Assembly: GCA_963513935.1 (NCBI GenBank)
Contig: OY740771.1
Coordinates: 10,941,138-11,005,137, forward strand
Direction of reading: 5' to 3'
DNA length: 64,000 nt
DNA from: Aphrophora alni
Taxonomy: Eukaryota > Arthropoda > Insecta > Hemiptera > Aphrophoridae
A program made the translations under genes and the position numbers. Numbering within the stretch: position 1 is the first letter of the stretch; each line of letters opens with the position of its first letter. Shown here in pieces: positions 16,001-31,000 of the stretch. Below the pieces are notes generated by a model. That model did no database searches. It had not been told where the DNA came from and was given only the letters and a program-made list of their open reading frames with translations.

Positions 16001-19000
16001 TTTTACAGATGGTTCTAAACTGGACAGTGAAGTCGGTTGCACATATTACTCATCTGGTTGGATGTATATGTATGGATTACCCTCAGCTTATAGTTTATTT
16101 TCTGCCTAACTCTTTGCTATTTTGAAAGGTCTTAATACCGTTCCATCTCGTTTCTGTTACTAAATTTTGTGTTCTGATGCCAAAAGTGCCTTACGGTCTG
16201 TCCAGGATTCTAATGGTCTCTTGGTTGAAGATATCTTGTGTTCCATATACAGACTTCAGCTACGGGACATCGGAGTATCATTTGGCTGGGTACCTGGGCA
16301 TTGCGGAATTTCGAGAAACACAAAAGCTGACGAAGCGGCAGAGGATGCTACAAGTCTGATGCCAATCACACAGCGTGTTATGGTATCTGACTTTGTGTTC
16401 ACAGTTAAAATAATTTTGCATAAGAAATGGGAAGAAGAGTGGACAAATACAGAGTCCAATAAGCTAAGGGAAGTGAAATATTCTGTCCGTCTGTGGAATT
16501 CATTCATACATGCCAATCATTGAGAGGAAGTGGTGGTTACCTGTGTTCATATTAGTCATTTCATGATCACTCATTGATGTCTGATGGAAGGGGGGAATCC
16601 GCCACAATGCCCATTTTGTCAAGGTGTGTTGTCAACAAAACACATCCTCATTGAATGTGTTGTGTTAAGAGGTGTGTGACGAACTTTTGCACTACCTAAT
16701 TTCATTGAGGCGATGTTGGAGAATAGTTACAATATTGTTGAGCACTGTGGTGAAATTCACAATAATAATTCGAATTTGCCCCTAACCACAATCACTAGAA
16801 ACTTAATAAAACACAATTATCTAATTAATTGTTCTTTATTAATTATTTCCACTTAATGCCCTGATGTACATTTCGATAACATGGTTATCATCATCGGAGG
16901 GTTTTGCTTATAAACTAGATCTAAACTTACATATCTACTAATGAAATAAAATTAAACCTAAAACTATAATAACCTGAGTGCAAGCTAAAATCCCTCCCAC
17001 TCCACAGATCAATTGACCCGGGAAGAGCTGGAATGTAGCTTGGGGTATTAGCAGAACAACCGATGGGTTTCACATAGAACTCGGATAAAAAATAAGAAAA
17101 AACTTTTTCATCGGTTTTCATTATATTAATGTTTCATGTTTTTTAAATGTATTATTTTTTAAATATATTTATTAAAAACTCCACCCTTTGAAACTTAACA
17201 AGATTTTCTTCAGCTATTTTTTTCAAAATATTTAACATTTTTGTTTATTTTAGATGGCAGAGTCTTATACTGTAGTGAAACCATGGTGTACTGAAGCTAT
17301 CAAAATCAAGTTTAACCCAAGAAACCACTACGTCAAAGTAAAGTTTGACAATCTTGAAACATTATTCAAGGGCAATATAATAGGACATGTGTTTACTGAT
17401 ATGTAAGTGGAATTATTTGACATTTACAGAATTCAGTAAAATTTTAGTATTATACACTTTCTATGTGAAGTTAAGTGGTATTACATATTCCTATTTTTTG
17501 GAGTTGTGACATATAATTTAAATTTTTAAGTTAAACTTATTGTTTGCCTTGGGACTGGTTAGTAATTGTACTATAAAAACTTTATTGGTTGTCCACAGTC
17601 TGTGCCTGACAAAACCGACTAACACATAAACAAACACTGAACATTTAAAAGTAATATGATATATCCTGGAGCCGGTATAAACTGTCTACCAGTGACAGGA
17701 TAGATCAGACACTTTTATATACTACCGAGAATTTTAACAATTAATGTGTATAATGAAGTGCTCATCTCAGATTAATTTTAAGTGTTTGTGTTATGTGTCT
17801 GTTTATGTGTTGTTACTGTGTCTGACAAAGCCAACTGTTCAATGAAACGGAGCTGTAGCAATGCCTACAACTAATGGACTACAGTCAATCAATAAGGTAT
17901 TTATAGTACTTATTAAATTAATAATTAAACATGGTTATTTTTATTCAGATCTATCTAAAACAATACTATACATAAAATCAATGAGTGTCTGGATATTATT
18001 ATGTATATACTGTAAAACTTTGAAATCTATTCATGATTACTGTATGTTGCCTATTTTAAGCCGTTGACAGTTCTATATCGGAATGGGTGACTAACGGTTT
18101 CGGAGGTTCTCACCCATCATTGTCAAATCATATTAACATAATAAAAGTTTTAAAAAACATATATAACTGTCACAACATAATCAACGAAACATTGGATTTC
18201 CAACAAATCCAATTCTTAATAAATAAAACACAACGCGGACATGTGGGTTAAACATGTTTGAACTCAACTGACAGACTTTGACTTTTATTATGTTTATATG
18301 ACTCAACAATGGAGGGTGACCTTCAAAACTGGTAGTCACCTACCCCAATTTACAACTTTCCACAGGTTAAGGTATGTAACCTAGTTTATAATTTGAATAT
18401 CGGTTTGTAAAGCTTATAACTCAAAAACCACTGTTCCAATTTTCATGCAATTTTCTTTCCTATGTAGGTACGTTGTTTGGTTAAGTTTCAGTTTGTTTAA
18501 TTAAAATTGGTTCAGTAGTTCTCAAGTTAAACCTGACTGTTTAATCCGGAAAATTTAAAAAAATAATAATGATAATAAATATTTGATAGATAAGACTCCA
18601 CTCTATATATTAGTGGCCAAAAGCAGGTGTTGATTTATTGTGACACACATTTTCACTACTCCTCCCCAAAATCTTTCTTTGATTAGGTGGGAGTGTGCAT
18701 GAGGTGATTGTACCTTCACAGTCAGTAAATAGTTCTGTTTGTTACACTGTATTTCGCGTCTTTTATTTCACCATAGTTTTATTAATTTTTTTCTTTTGAA
18801 ACATTTATATATTTTTTATTTTTTATGCTGTGATGTCATTGAATAAACTTGCTGGCAAGAAACATAAATACTAGTGGTGGGCGTTAACGCTAACAATGAT
18901 CAACATCAACACCAGTTAACGTTGAGTGTGATTAACTGTTAAAAAAACTGCTAACGTTAACCTGCCAGACAGAACAGAAGACCAAGCGTTTTTGTTTGTT

Positions 19001-22000
19001 CAGTGTGCAGGTGTGCAGTGCACGTGTTCAGTGTTCAGTGAGAAGGCTCTAGTCATCAATCGACTGTCGCCTGTTTCTTAAATAATAAAAACTGATTATT
19101 TACAGAGGAATAGGTTTTGGAGTTATTTGTCTTACTATTTACTAGTTAATTAATCAGTTATTATAATCAATTATTACAATAATTCCAAAGCATGATAAAA
19201 TAAAATCACGTTGGTTATTTACACCACACTATTTTCGTATTATCCAGTCGTCGTTTTATACAGTTTTAGATTTAGTAAAAAACAAACAGTAAAATAGTAG
19301 CCTACAGCAGAAACATACGTTGATTCAGTTGTTGAATAAATGTTGACGTTAATTGATTCGCTTTAGTTGCTCAACTAAACTAACAGACGACTGAGAGGCG
19401 TTCATGTAGCTAGGTGCGTGCATATCGAGTGGGCCGCTGTCGCTAACAAACAACCACTGATGCATCACCTGCAATCACTAAGCAAATGATCAACGTTAGC
19501 AGTTAATGCACTTCTTCGTCTACTGTGTTAATCGTTGACGGTTAGCTGTTACCCATTAACGGGCACAGCCCTAATAAATACAGGGGTCACTCTCTCTTCA
19601 AGACAAACTATGTGACATAAAAAACTTGAATAGTGAGCCATTACAAATTACCTCATGTAATCGCCAAACACATTGTTTCAGACTATAGGAAGAAAAGGGA
19701 TGATTTACAAAAAATTGTCCCGAAATTTAAAGTGGAAAAGAATGTATATATATATACCTACAGATCAATTCTTGGAATGAACTGTTTATAGCAGAAAGAT
19801 TATCTAAACCCTTGTTCATTCAAAATCTGTTTCTTTTTTACAAAGTATTTTAATCATAACATGGCTCTTTTTCTTTTTTTTAATTTGGGCTTTCATTAAT
19901 TCTGACAACCTAGAGCCTCAATTAGTCTAGATTTATAAGGTTCTCCTATATTTGATTATGATTTATTTAAAAACTCAATAAAACTTAATTTTTCATTGCC
20001 GAATATTGTATTTTTCAACTTTTTACCTCACCTAAATATTCATTTAAATTAGTAAAGTTTGAATAACATAGTTCAAATAACTTACTTTATGAAAAATAGT
20101 TCAAATAATTGGTAAATGACAAAAATTGGCAAATGACTTATTTGTAGCTAATATTTGTATGTAAAGGAGGAGACACAGACTTACCTTGGAAAGTAGTTCT
20201 TGGTATTATCTAGTAGTACACAAATAGAAAAACGTAGAATATACTACTACCTAGTAGAAATAGTGTGTACCAAGGTAATAAATGCTAAGAACCACTTTTC
20301 AAGGTAAGCATTCATCGTATTAAGCTCTAATCTGTAGTTAATATTTTATTGTTCAGGATAAGTAATGGCTGTAATCGAAAGATGGGAATTGAATTACAAC
20401 CTTTGGAAGCATCCATAGAGGCTTCTGTACAAGTACCCATAATAAGTGTTCTCAATTTAAAGAATTTAAATCTTATATTTAAGGTAACCCACATTTATGT
20501 AGTTTTAGATATGTGAAATAAAATTGATTACATTATTTGTCATAAAATTAATATGGTTAAGAATTTCCTTCATATTTAATTATTCATCCATAAGTATCTC
20601 ACATGATTCTGGGTATGAAACTACTTAGTAGAACCTCAACTGACATAAAAAATGTATAATATCGGTATAGGAGTGTAGATTTTTTATTTTGAGACGAGAA
20701 TTAAGTTTTTCTTAAAAACTATCAAGATAAGAAATTTTGTTTTTGTTTTCTTACTTTATAGTTTATGACTAATGGGGTGAGAAAACCACCATAATCAATG
20801 AAAAAAAATACGAAAATAACTGCTTGAACTCTCATCATGACAAACACACACCTAAGACTGCTAAGCTATTGTTGAACAGTTCAGGTTTAGGATCAGACTA
20901 AAAATGAGAATGGAGTAAACTGATTTTATAATCACAGTTGAGGTTCATTTTCCTCCGCTAATTATTCCTAAAGCATAATATTTTTTACTTGCAATTTTTC
21001 ACACAAGTTTAGGTCATTAATCTTCACGTTTCACTAAAACTTTGAACGAAATTGGTAAAGTCAATTTTACGAAATTAAATATTTCATGATTGGTTTTTTT
21101 TTTATTACTAACTCACAAATAGATATTTTTGGACAGATTTCACTAATATATTTTGTTGAGATCCTTAGAGGCTACACTAGAGTAAAATTTTTAGAGCTGA
21201 TTCTGAGAAAATTATAATTTTGTTTTTTGTACTATCCCCAAATTTTGATGTTGTATAAAACTTAATTTGTTCAATTGTCCCGAGATATGGTCAAAATATG
21301 TCCAAATACCAAATTTTATTCATATCGGTTCATACATTAATTTGGGTTGTAGAACATTGTACATAAGACAGATGGACATCATTCCTTAAACGACTATCTT
21401 GGTTTCAAGGGTCCTCAACACATCGATTCTTGACCCATCCTATAACTTTCCCTCTACTATGTACATGTAGGAAATCAACGGTAATAAGTTATACTTGTAG
21501 ACACTTCAATTACCAAATAACAACACAATTTTCAACAAAAAAACAAAACAAAAAACACTTTATTTGTCCAATACAATTTTTCTATGACTAAGTCAGCATC
21601 CTTAGTTGTTAGATGGACACAAACACTACTGGACCATAACATATTGGAAAGTGAACATGATAATTTAATTAATAAATAAGCCAAAGTACTTTAAATTGAA
21701 ATTAGGTTTGTATTGTTTAATTTACATAAACTGTATTAATTCATTGACGGGATTGTTCCACTGCTTTTAACATATATTCATAGACATCTTTGACAGACTT
21801 TGTTAAGTAGTTCTTTATTTTTCGGAAGGATGGATCTGGTGTTTATGTTTTTCATAGTTAAAACAGATTGTAATGTGTTTTTAGTTGATAGTTTTAATAT
21901 ACTATTATTTACAGTGCGTACTGTGTGTAACAAAAAGTTTAAATTATTTTTTCTGTTAGTGCAAAGCATGGGAAGTGGTAGATAACAAAAACATGACCAT

Positions 22001-25000
22001 AACAATGGAAAGGATTGCAATAATCAGAAACAACAGTCGAGTACGATTGGAGGTGGAAGTTTTTATAACTGAACCTTTTCGTATACATTCCATTTGTTAT
22101 CAGAAAAAAAAGGATAAAACTGCTGAATCACTGGATAGTATCTCTCTCGGAGCCAAGGAAACATGTGAAGTAAGTAATGAGACATCAATTTTCTTAAAAA
22201 CCTTTTTTTTAATGAAATTTTATATTTTTAATTAACACTTTTTTTTTCATTTAAGAAACTGTATTTGATTTTATAAGAGTCCATTAAAATAACCACTTTA
22301 CTTATTTAGGTATTTTATGAAAACCATACATTTTGCTTTCTTATTTATGGTATGAAAAAGCTTTCTAATTCAGTTTTATTTTATTTTTTAGAAAATTCCT
22401 GGTTTGACATTAAACTATAAGTTTATTAGATAAACATCTGTCCTAGAATTCTCATAAAGATATGGTATCCTATCAATTTATTATTTGTACAGAAGTGTTG
22501 TTGAGGAAAAGGCCCCCATCATAAGTCCACCACAGCTTGACTATAGCTAATAAATCTTGGAATCATGTGTTACTGGACTGTGGTCTCACCACCCTCTTTT
22601 ATACTTTTACATGTTGATACTAGAATCAATATGTTCAATCTCTCCCTCTTTGTCTCCTTCTCACAATGTCAATACAAAGACCTCTTCCACTGTGTAATCC
22701 CACTCTCTTAGCCACTTAGAACCTCTTCGTTATGCCCCCACTAAATTTTACAAAGCTCTTATTGCCTTGGATTTTTAACATCATCAATGCTAAAGGATCT
22801 CAAGGAGTTTCCAACTCTTTAGGTTACATCCCAGTCTTGAATAGAACAGCTGTACTAAAACTCTATGTCAATTGAAAGAATTTATTCAGCTGAAAGTCTA
22901 CGGTTTTGGCTTGTTAAAACCAGATTCATTTCTATTATCTTTGTGTTTGTGTGTTGTTATGAAATAGGATTATTTTAATAGGCCGTGCTATAGGTTCATT
23001 AAATTAATAAAGATAAGTATTGTACTCAATTGTACATATGAGTCTAAATTTATTATCCATGTAATATATCTTTATATGTATGTACATAATACAATATATG
23101 CAAATTATGAAAGTGATCCAAGGGGATACCCATTCCCAGAGTCGCATCTGCAACCGCCAAACATGATGCGCTGGTAAACTCATGAATGGTCTCTACAATT
23201 TCAAACATCAACCCGGGTTGTGATAAGAGACTATCAGCATCGTCAGAGGAATATGTCTGTGTCAAAGTCCCTTATATTAAGAGTCCCAAAGGAAATATTA
23301 CAGAACCCAGTGAAATTGCTTCAACTTTTAATGAATATTTTACCAATGTTTCAAAAAGATTAAATGTATCTTATTCGATCGCAAAGGCTTCAAGTAAAAT
23401 TAATAGTAAGGTACACCTTAGTTTCTTTTTCTTCTCAGATGTATACCCAGTGATCATCTAGTGTAACAGCCTTTACAAAATGTAAAAAAAAATGTATGAG
23501 TGTTGTATGTATGTGTATATTCAGAGAAGATGTTTTATTGTTCCACCCCTGTTTAGCTCAGGTTCTTCGAGGAACGATACTCTGCACCATCCTGCGATAA
23601 GCACCCTAAGTAAAGGTGTAAGTAAGAAACTGTATATAGGTGAACCTGGGTGTATGTCTATATGGTTGGTCTATGTGTTGTTAGTGTTCGATTGAGGACC
23701 GCGAGGGACGCCAACCCCCTCTTAATACATGCAGCTACTCTGCACCTCCCCTGCGGGCATATTATTCAAATGGAATTAAGTAAAACCTTATACACTTAAA
23801 ATAGTTAAAAGTATTTACTAATCTGTGTCAGTGACTAGTGTTTACTGCTTTTTATTTAATAGATCAATTGTCACACAACCTCTTTTGCTCAATTGACTAA
23901 TGTATGTTATTGCATTAACTTGGTGTTAGATATTTCTTGTGTTAGTCTTTATTTCAGCTGAGTTGTGGTTTTCTGATCATATTTTTAGTCTTAGTTGTTT
24001 TGATTGTTCAGACCTAGCTTTAGCTCTGCATATCTTCCTTAGGTTACTAGTTTTAGTTTTAAATTGTAATTTAGTTCTAGATCATGTTGGTACTTTTCAT
24101 GTTTTTATGTTCTAGGTTTGTCATTTGATAACATCTGTATTCATTTCGATATACGTACACGATGGTAAATGCCCAAATAAATTTTACCAATAATATTAAT
24201 AACAATCCACATTATCCAATAACTAAAAATAGAAAATGTTTTCCTTGTTGGTTAAAGGCCAAAACTTCTCGGTCATCATTACATTTAAACAAAATACAGT
24301 GCTCTCTCGGTAATCCGGCAGATATCGGACCGGAGCACTGCCGGATTACCGAAAACGCCGGATTACTGGAAAATATTGAGAAAAACGCAGATATCATTTG
24401 AAAATCAGTTTTAATTGCATTGTACTATACAAAGTAAAAAAAGTACAAAAATACATCATATAACTCACACTATTCCTTGGAAGTAGACGGCTGGAAATAT
24501 GCATCAATTGTCTGTTGCTTTTTACGGTTAAGAGACACTTTGAGAACTTGTTCCTGTAACCTTCTTAAAACTAAGACATCGTTAGCAGAGACGCCATTTT
24601 CCTCCGCCCAGGCAATCGACGTGGCAAACGAGGCGATGGCCGCATCGTGAGAGATTGATTGTACAGCCGCTGTTACTTCTCCTTCGACCAGTTCCTCGTC
24701 CTCTTCCTCTCTTGCCACTTCCTCTATGATGTCATCTTCTGTCATAAACTGGTTGTTTTCATCACCTTCACCGGTAAGCCACACGCCTACGTCATCAGTT
24801 GTCAATGCGTTATCCTGTGAATCCACGAGTTGTTCGTTTACCACGTCTCGCAGTAGATTAATCTCTCTCTCTTCACTGGCTTTCTTGTTCGGTTCATCTT
24901 TTTTGTACTGATCCAGTAGTGTCATGTCCGGCCATAGGGGTTTCCAAGAGCAAATGATGACTTTCTCGTCAAGATTTTCCCAAGCATTAGCAAGCGAGTA

Positions 25001-28000
25001 TACCACGTCTTTCAGGTTTATTTCTTTCAAGGATTCAATAACACTTTCATCCTTAGACAACACTTTGTACAATAAGCTCTTTTTGTATTGCATTTTAATC
25101 GCCTGGATAACGTTCTGGTCCATTGGTTGTAAGAGGGGGGTCACATTCGGCGGTAAGAACATCACGCGAATAAAACTGTCGGCTGAATTCAACTCATCTT
25201 CATCGGGGTGGCCAGGGCAGTTGTCTAAGATAAGCAAAGCTTTTTCTGGTAGTTTCCGCTCCTTCAAAAATCTTTTCACTGAGGGTTTAAAATGTTCATT
25301 AAACCATTCAGTGAATACGGACTTATTCATCCACCCTTTGCTCTGGCTCATGTAATCAACAGGAAGTTTGATGTTTTTAAATGCCCTAGGACTCTTCGCC
25401 TTTCCTATGACTAGCATTGTCACCTTATGTGCACCGCTTGCGTTTGAGCAAGGCATGAAAGTGACCCTATCCTTAGCCAATTTTCGTCCAGGAGCACTAG
25501 CTTCTCTACGATGCACAAATGTTTTTTTTGGCAACAACCGCCAAAATAAACCACTCTCGTCCGCATTGTAAACTTGGTCAGGAGTTAAATCACTTTCTTG
25601 GATAACCTGTTTGAACCTTTCTTTATATGGCTCAACAGCGCTTTCGTCACATGAAAGTTTCTCACCCGTTGTACTTAGCAGTCTAATTCCATAACGTTGT
25701 TTGAATTTCTGCAGCCATCCCTCGCTGGCTTGGAAATCATCCTTTTTTGTAATTTTCCGGTAAAATTCTCTAGCCTTTCCTTTAAGGATTTCACCAGAAA
25801 TTGGTGTATGCCTACCACGTTCTTGTAAAAACCATGCATATAGGCTATCGTCAACTTTAGGATTTTCACCAGTTTTCAATGTCTGTCGATTACTTTTTAA
25901 ATTTTCATTCGTCTTAAAAAACGATTTTATTTTATCACTGTTTTTTCTTATGTCATGAACTGTAGCTCGACCAACACCGTATTCGTTAGCAACACTAGTT
26001 AACGTTTCGCCCTTTTCAAGCCGCTTTAGGATTTCATGTTTATCTAACAAAGATAGAGTTTTATGTTTACGTTTTTTCTGCACGGATGCCATCGTCAATA
26101 CAACACTACTACAACTGTCCTACACTAAGCAGGTAACACACGCGGGACAGATTGAGGAGCACTAAACGTGGTGCGATCGTGACTAAGACTGACGGAGTGA
26201 GTGAGGGGGGCATGCGTGAGTCATCACTTTTGGCGCCAATGCATTGTTTACTCAGACACTAGTGTCTTGTTACTGCGTGGGAAACATTGTACTGTACTGT
26301 ATTGGGGACGCATTATTCGAATACAAAACGCCGGATTACTGGGTGTGCCGGAGAGCTGAGATGCCGGATTACAGAGGGAGTACTGTAGAAGGACGAGGGT
26401 ATAAAATAGAGACTCCTAGCCCTTGAATAATCAACACCAGTGAAAGTGTCAATAATTTATCAAGTGAAAGATAGCACCAGAAATTGTTGATGATACAGCA
26501 GTTTGAGCAAACCTATGTTTTGCAATTGTTAGGTTGTGTTTTCCTTGTGCATCTATGCATCTGACTCGAGACTGTTTCTGTATGAAACTTAAAACACAAT
26601 AAAAAATATATAACATTTGAAATATAAATAAAAGTTAAAGTTAAAATGTTCAGTTTTTGGAAAGAACCGCATGAGTCTTTGGACTTCTTACCGAATAAAG
26701 TCCAAACTGAATAATTTACTTTTGTTATTTTTAAAATTTTCATAATATTTGATTCATTCCTCTTTGATTCATTATCCAATATTCCACATGACAGTAAAAT
26801 AGATCTCAATTTAACATTCTCAGTACTGGTAAAGAGCAATTATTTGATGATTTTGTAAAGGAATTGAGGAATTAAATTTTGTAGTCAACACATTAATATA
26901 TTTTCAATTTAATTTTGAATCTACCATTAAACCTAGAAATTTGGGAACCTCTTTAATTGGTAATTAATATATTATATATAATATAATATATAATTGGTAA
27001 TTGGTAATATAATATTATAATTGGTAATTTAATATATATATATATATATATATATAATTTAGGACTAATTTGTATTTTTTCAAAATATTCTATAGCTTGA
27101 TTAAGGACTATGAATCATTTAATTTTCAAAGATTTATGATCTTGATCTGACAAAATGAGAGTTGTATCATTTACATACATGAGACCTTTGCCTCAAGACA
27201 AATTCAAAATTGGTGAATCATTTTAATATGTAATATAAACAAAACTGGTCCCAAAATTGAACCCTGAGACCCCCATTGTTAATCCTAAGAAGACAAGACT
27301 TATACATTTTCTTCTCAGCATTTTTAAATTCAACATAGAGTGGACTCTTTTTTTTCCAGTATGTTTAATCCAAGATAGTGCTTTTCCATAGATTTTCAAT
27401 TTATTAAGAATCTATTCATAAAAACTTTTGAAAAATATACAATGTTGTCGTGGCCTGAAACAGAATCCTGTCCCGATAACAGTTCCTGTGTGGTAAATAG
27501 AGTATTTAGTATAAAACCATCCGACGGAGCTACTCTGAAAGGAATTGCTTATTGTTTATACAAATAAAAGACATTACTAAGTGCAGCACTTAAGAGAAAT
27601 TTTGCAAAAGGTAGACCTAAAACATTAGTAATATCATGATGATTATCCATTATCAAAACTACATTAAAAAAGTAGAATACCATAAACAGAACAAAGCTTT
27701 TTCTATACGATTGAGTAGATATGGTTCTTGATATTTCACAAATTATACTAGGCGCAAGATTACTTCTTATCATATCCTAACCAACGACCATACGATATCA
27801 GTTATAAGATGGTTATTAATTTTCATTCTTTAGCTACTGAACTTCTTTAATTATAATTTTATAAAAAGATGATATTTTGTATTGTTATAGATGACAGTTA
27901 TTTGTAAAGTGACAAAACATATGTTGGACAAGATTTTCTTTGAATCATTTGATAAGGATATTTCTGCAATTGAAGCTGCATATTTTGAGTCTGGAAAAAT

Positions 28001-31000
28001 TACATTTTCTCAGCCCGCTTTAATTCAAGTAAGAAAACAAAAACATAATACATTGCTATTGATTAAAGATAGGAGAAATAATAATAATTTGACTAAATAT
28101 TAATGTGCAATTTACAGGAAGTGAATTTGGAACTTTGGGTATACCAGCCTGTTCTAATCATAAGACCAAATGTTTTAAATTTTGGTCCTGTTTACTTAAA
28201 GCATACAAAACATGAGTTGTTGTATATAAATTCAAAAACAGGTATGTACATTATATTTCTCTATATATACCATGTGACCCTAAAGTCCCCTTCCTCTTCT
28301 CCAAAGTTTTGAACAAGTGGAAGTAAAAAGATTTCATTTGGCTTATGTTTATAAGAACAAGAAAAGCTACTTTTTAGCAAACGGACCGATTTCTTCTGTC
28401 CTCTCTCAAAATGGGGTTTTTGGGCATAACTCAAATATCTTAAATACCGCCATCAAGTTATACCTCTCAAATGAAAGGTCTTAATAAAAGAAGAACAGTG
28501 GTGTAAATAAGACATCTCTATGTTTAGGCGATTCAAAATGATGACCTGTCAAAGTTAAAATGCGGTAAGAATGCTAAACACTTACCTTAATTGTTAAATT
28601 TATATTAGATGCTCACATGACACCCATTTACTTCTTAGCAGAAATAAATTTTCAATTCATCGTAAATCTTTAAGATTTTGTTTCGTAAACTTTACTTTTG
28701 AGAAACCCCCTAAAAGAAAAGTCCAACAGTGTGAGGTTGGGTAAACGACCTGGCCTCTCTAAAGCACCACATCAATTTGTCCATCTCCATGGAAGTTTTT
28801 GATTCACAACATTTTTAACGTGAAACATATTTGTGAAGTAAAATTAATATTACTATCAATCTGCTGTAATAGTTCTTCACAAAACTGAAATCTTGTGTCA
28901 AGGTCATCATTAATTTCCAGACGAAGTTAAACTTTGTTCAGATGAATTTTTTTGAACACTGTGTGTACACTATTTTTAGAAATCTCGACATCAAGGCATA
29001 CAGAACAGACTCCCTGATATGCGTTTACTACAAACTGCCCTAAAACTTCAACTCTAACATCTTCTGGCGTAGCTAAAAGTTGGCCTGATTGTCTTTTACG
29101 CTAAAAATGCTAGTGAATTATTCAACTAATTGTCTTAAATGTGCCCTATTAATTCGATTATCTGGATATGAAGCTTAAGTAAATGTACCGCTTCATATTA
29201 ATTTCTTTTAGCTTCTCCATAAAAAAAATTCATCAAAATTTTCTCTTTGATTTGATGATGCACCAAAAAATAAACACAGAAACAGCAACTGTAACATTAC
29301 ATTAAACACTGTGAACTAAATAAAGGAACTGACAAATAGTTACGGTTAAGATTAAAAAGAGTGTTTGTGAGCTGGACTTTGATTTAATATTGCTAAAACC
29401 AATATTTGAATTATCTCATTACAACCTTTGACTGGTCTACAATTATTGATTTTCCAGCTCTTTTCAAGTTCATAGGCCTAGTATTCTTTCAGAGGTGTAC
29501 AGAATTATTGGATTTAACATTTTTCAATACCTATACCTACACTGACTGTCATTGATAAGAAAAACATGACCAAAATTAGTGTTTACCACCATAAGACATT
29601 GGTAGCGTAGTAGGTCAAAATTATGGGCGAGTAGAGCCTTTTATAGCTTTGACAGGCTGTCATTTTGTATAGGATTAAACCTCAAATTTGCACCATTGTT
29701 CTTCTTTTATCAAGATCTTCATCAATATTTTATACTTGTGCCCAAAATGGGGTTTTGGGGGCAACCCAAAAATCGTTTTGGGGAAAGACTGGTAAAATTG
29801 TTTCATACGCTAAAGATTATCTTTTCCCCCCTTATAAACATATGTTGTAATACCTAAAACTTTAATTTTAACTTATATACCAAGGAAATGGTTGTTTTAA
29901 GATTTGAAATATGAAAATAAACCGGGCGATTGATAATTGAATTGGAGGGGAGACCATGTGAGTCAAATGAATAACTGAAAGTAAATATTAAAACAAGGGT
30001 AAATAAAATTTAATATAGATTTCCAAAACATTAATTTGAAGTATAAAATGTTAGTTATAAGTTGTAATAAATGTTTAAGTGAGAGATTGTATTGTGAAAA
30101 TAGACAAAGCTTGTCGTCAGGCAAATGATTTGAACAGTGTCCATGGAACCAGAAAGGTGAACCCTGGATAGCGTTATGTAAGAAAGGCAAGCATGTGTGA
30201 ATCAGTTACAAGGGAGTATCCGAGGTGGACAGACATCCTTCAAGATGTGCTGTCGTGTTAGATTTTTGTGTCGTTCCTAAAAAGAATAATGGAAGTCGAT
30301 AAAAATGTGAAAATGTAGGATTTTAACAAGTGCAATTGAGAGTTGTTTCGTTAGAAAACATATTTATTGTATCCATGGAAAGGTGCAATAATTGCAACCC
30401 TGTCTAGTATCAAGTTACCAGTAATTATAATTTTGGAAATACTATGAACCATGAATTTTTACTTCTCGCTTAAGTTCGATACAAGCTGGCTGGTGAGGAA
30501 AGGGGGTGAAATTAATTTAGTTTTATGTTCTAGAGATAACATATTCTTTTAATCGGTCAAAGTTTATACCAACAATTATAAAATCACCCAAGAATATTCA
30601 AAACACAGCTTAGTAAATAACTGTTTATTTAAAATGGAATTTCTGTAAAACCATTAATTCCAAATTAAAAAATGAGTCACTGATTGATAAGAAATTTTAT
30701 TGAACTTTAAAAAGATGTCCTGCTCGACCCTCCTTACCATTTTTAATTTGATTTTACCACTCCATGTGTATTAACACGTAAACACGTTCGCTACCACAAT
30801 GTTTAAAAAAAATCGTAACCACAGACTGCCACCGCAATTTTGCTGCGGGCGTGTCCTACTCCTAGCTCAACGCCGCATATCTGTGGCGTTGGTTTCTTAA
30901 TACTAAATGAGAAATTTCTTCGCAGCGGTCTATTTTAAAGGTTAGATCGCTTAGGCACGGTCTACAGGATAGTCCGCCACATACATGCGGCCTTTGGTCT

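Larger units (their letters stand above)
12690..16830 (+). mobile_element. RNase H-bearing LINE (I/Jockey group), decayed
   Basis: In order on the + strand: a gag-like ORF1 with CCHC knuckles (12740-13565), an endonuclease relic (13620-14125), RT pieces (14800-15370), an RNase H domain (15990-16340) and a C-terminal Cys/His finger (~16600-16650). The presence of RNase H points to the I group of LINEs. It lies in the sense orientation inside a DLEC1-like intron. Neither end has a clear target duplication, and there is no poly(A) tail I can define. Confidence 0.8.

Noticed and set aside
16927..18067. Small open frames on both strands around exon g
   Set aside because: No motif, no splice context, and not in phase with the neighbouring exons.
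24726..25571. Several + strand open frames within the Tigger gene
   Set aside because: Antisense shadows of the intact 542-codon transposase.
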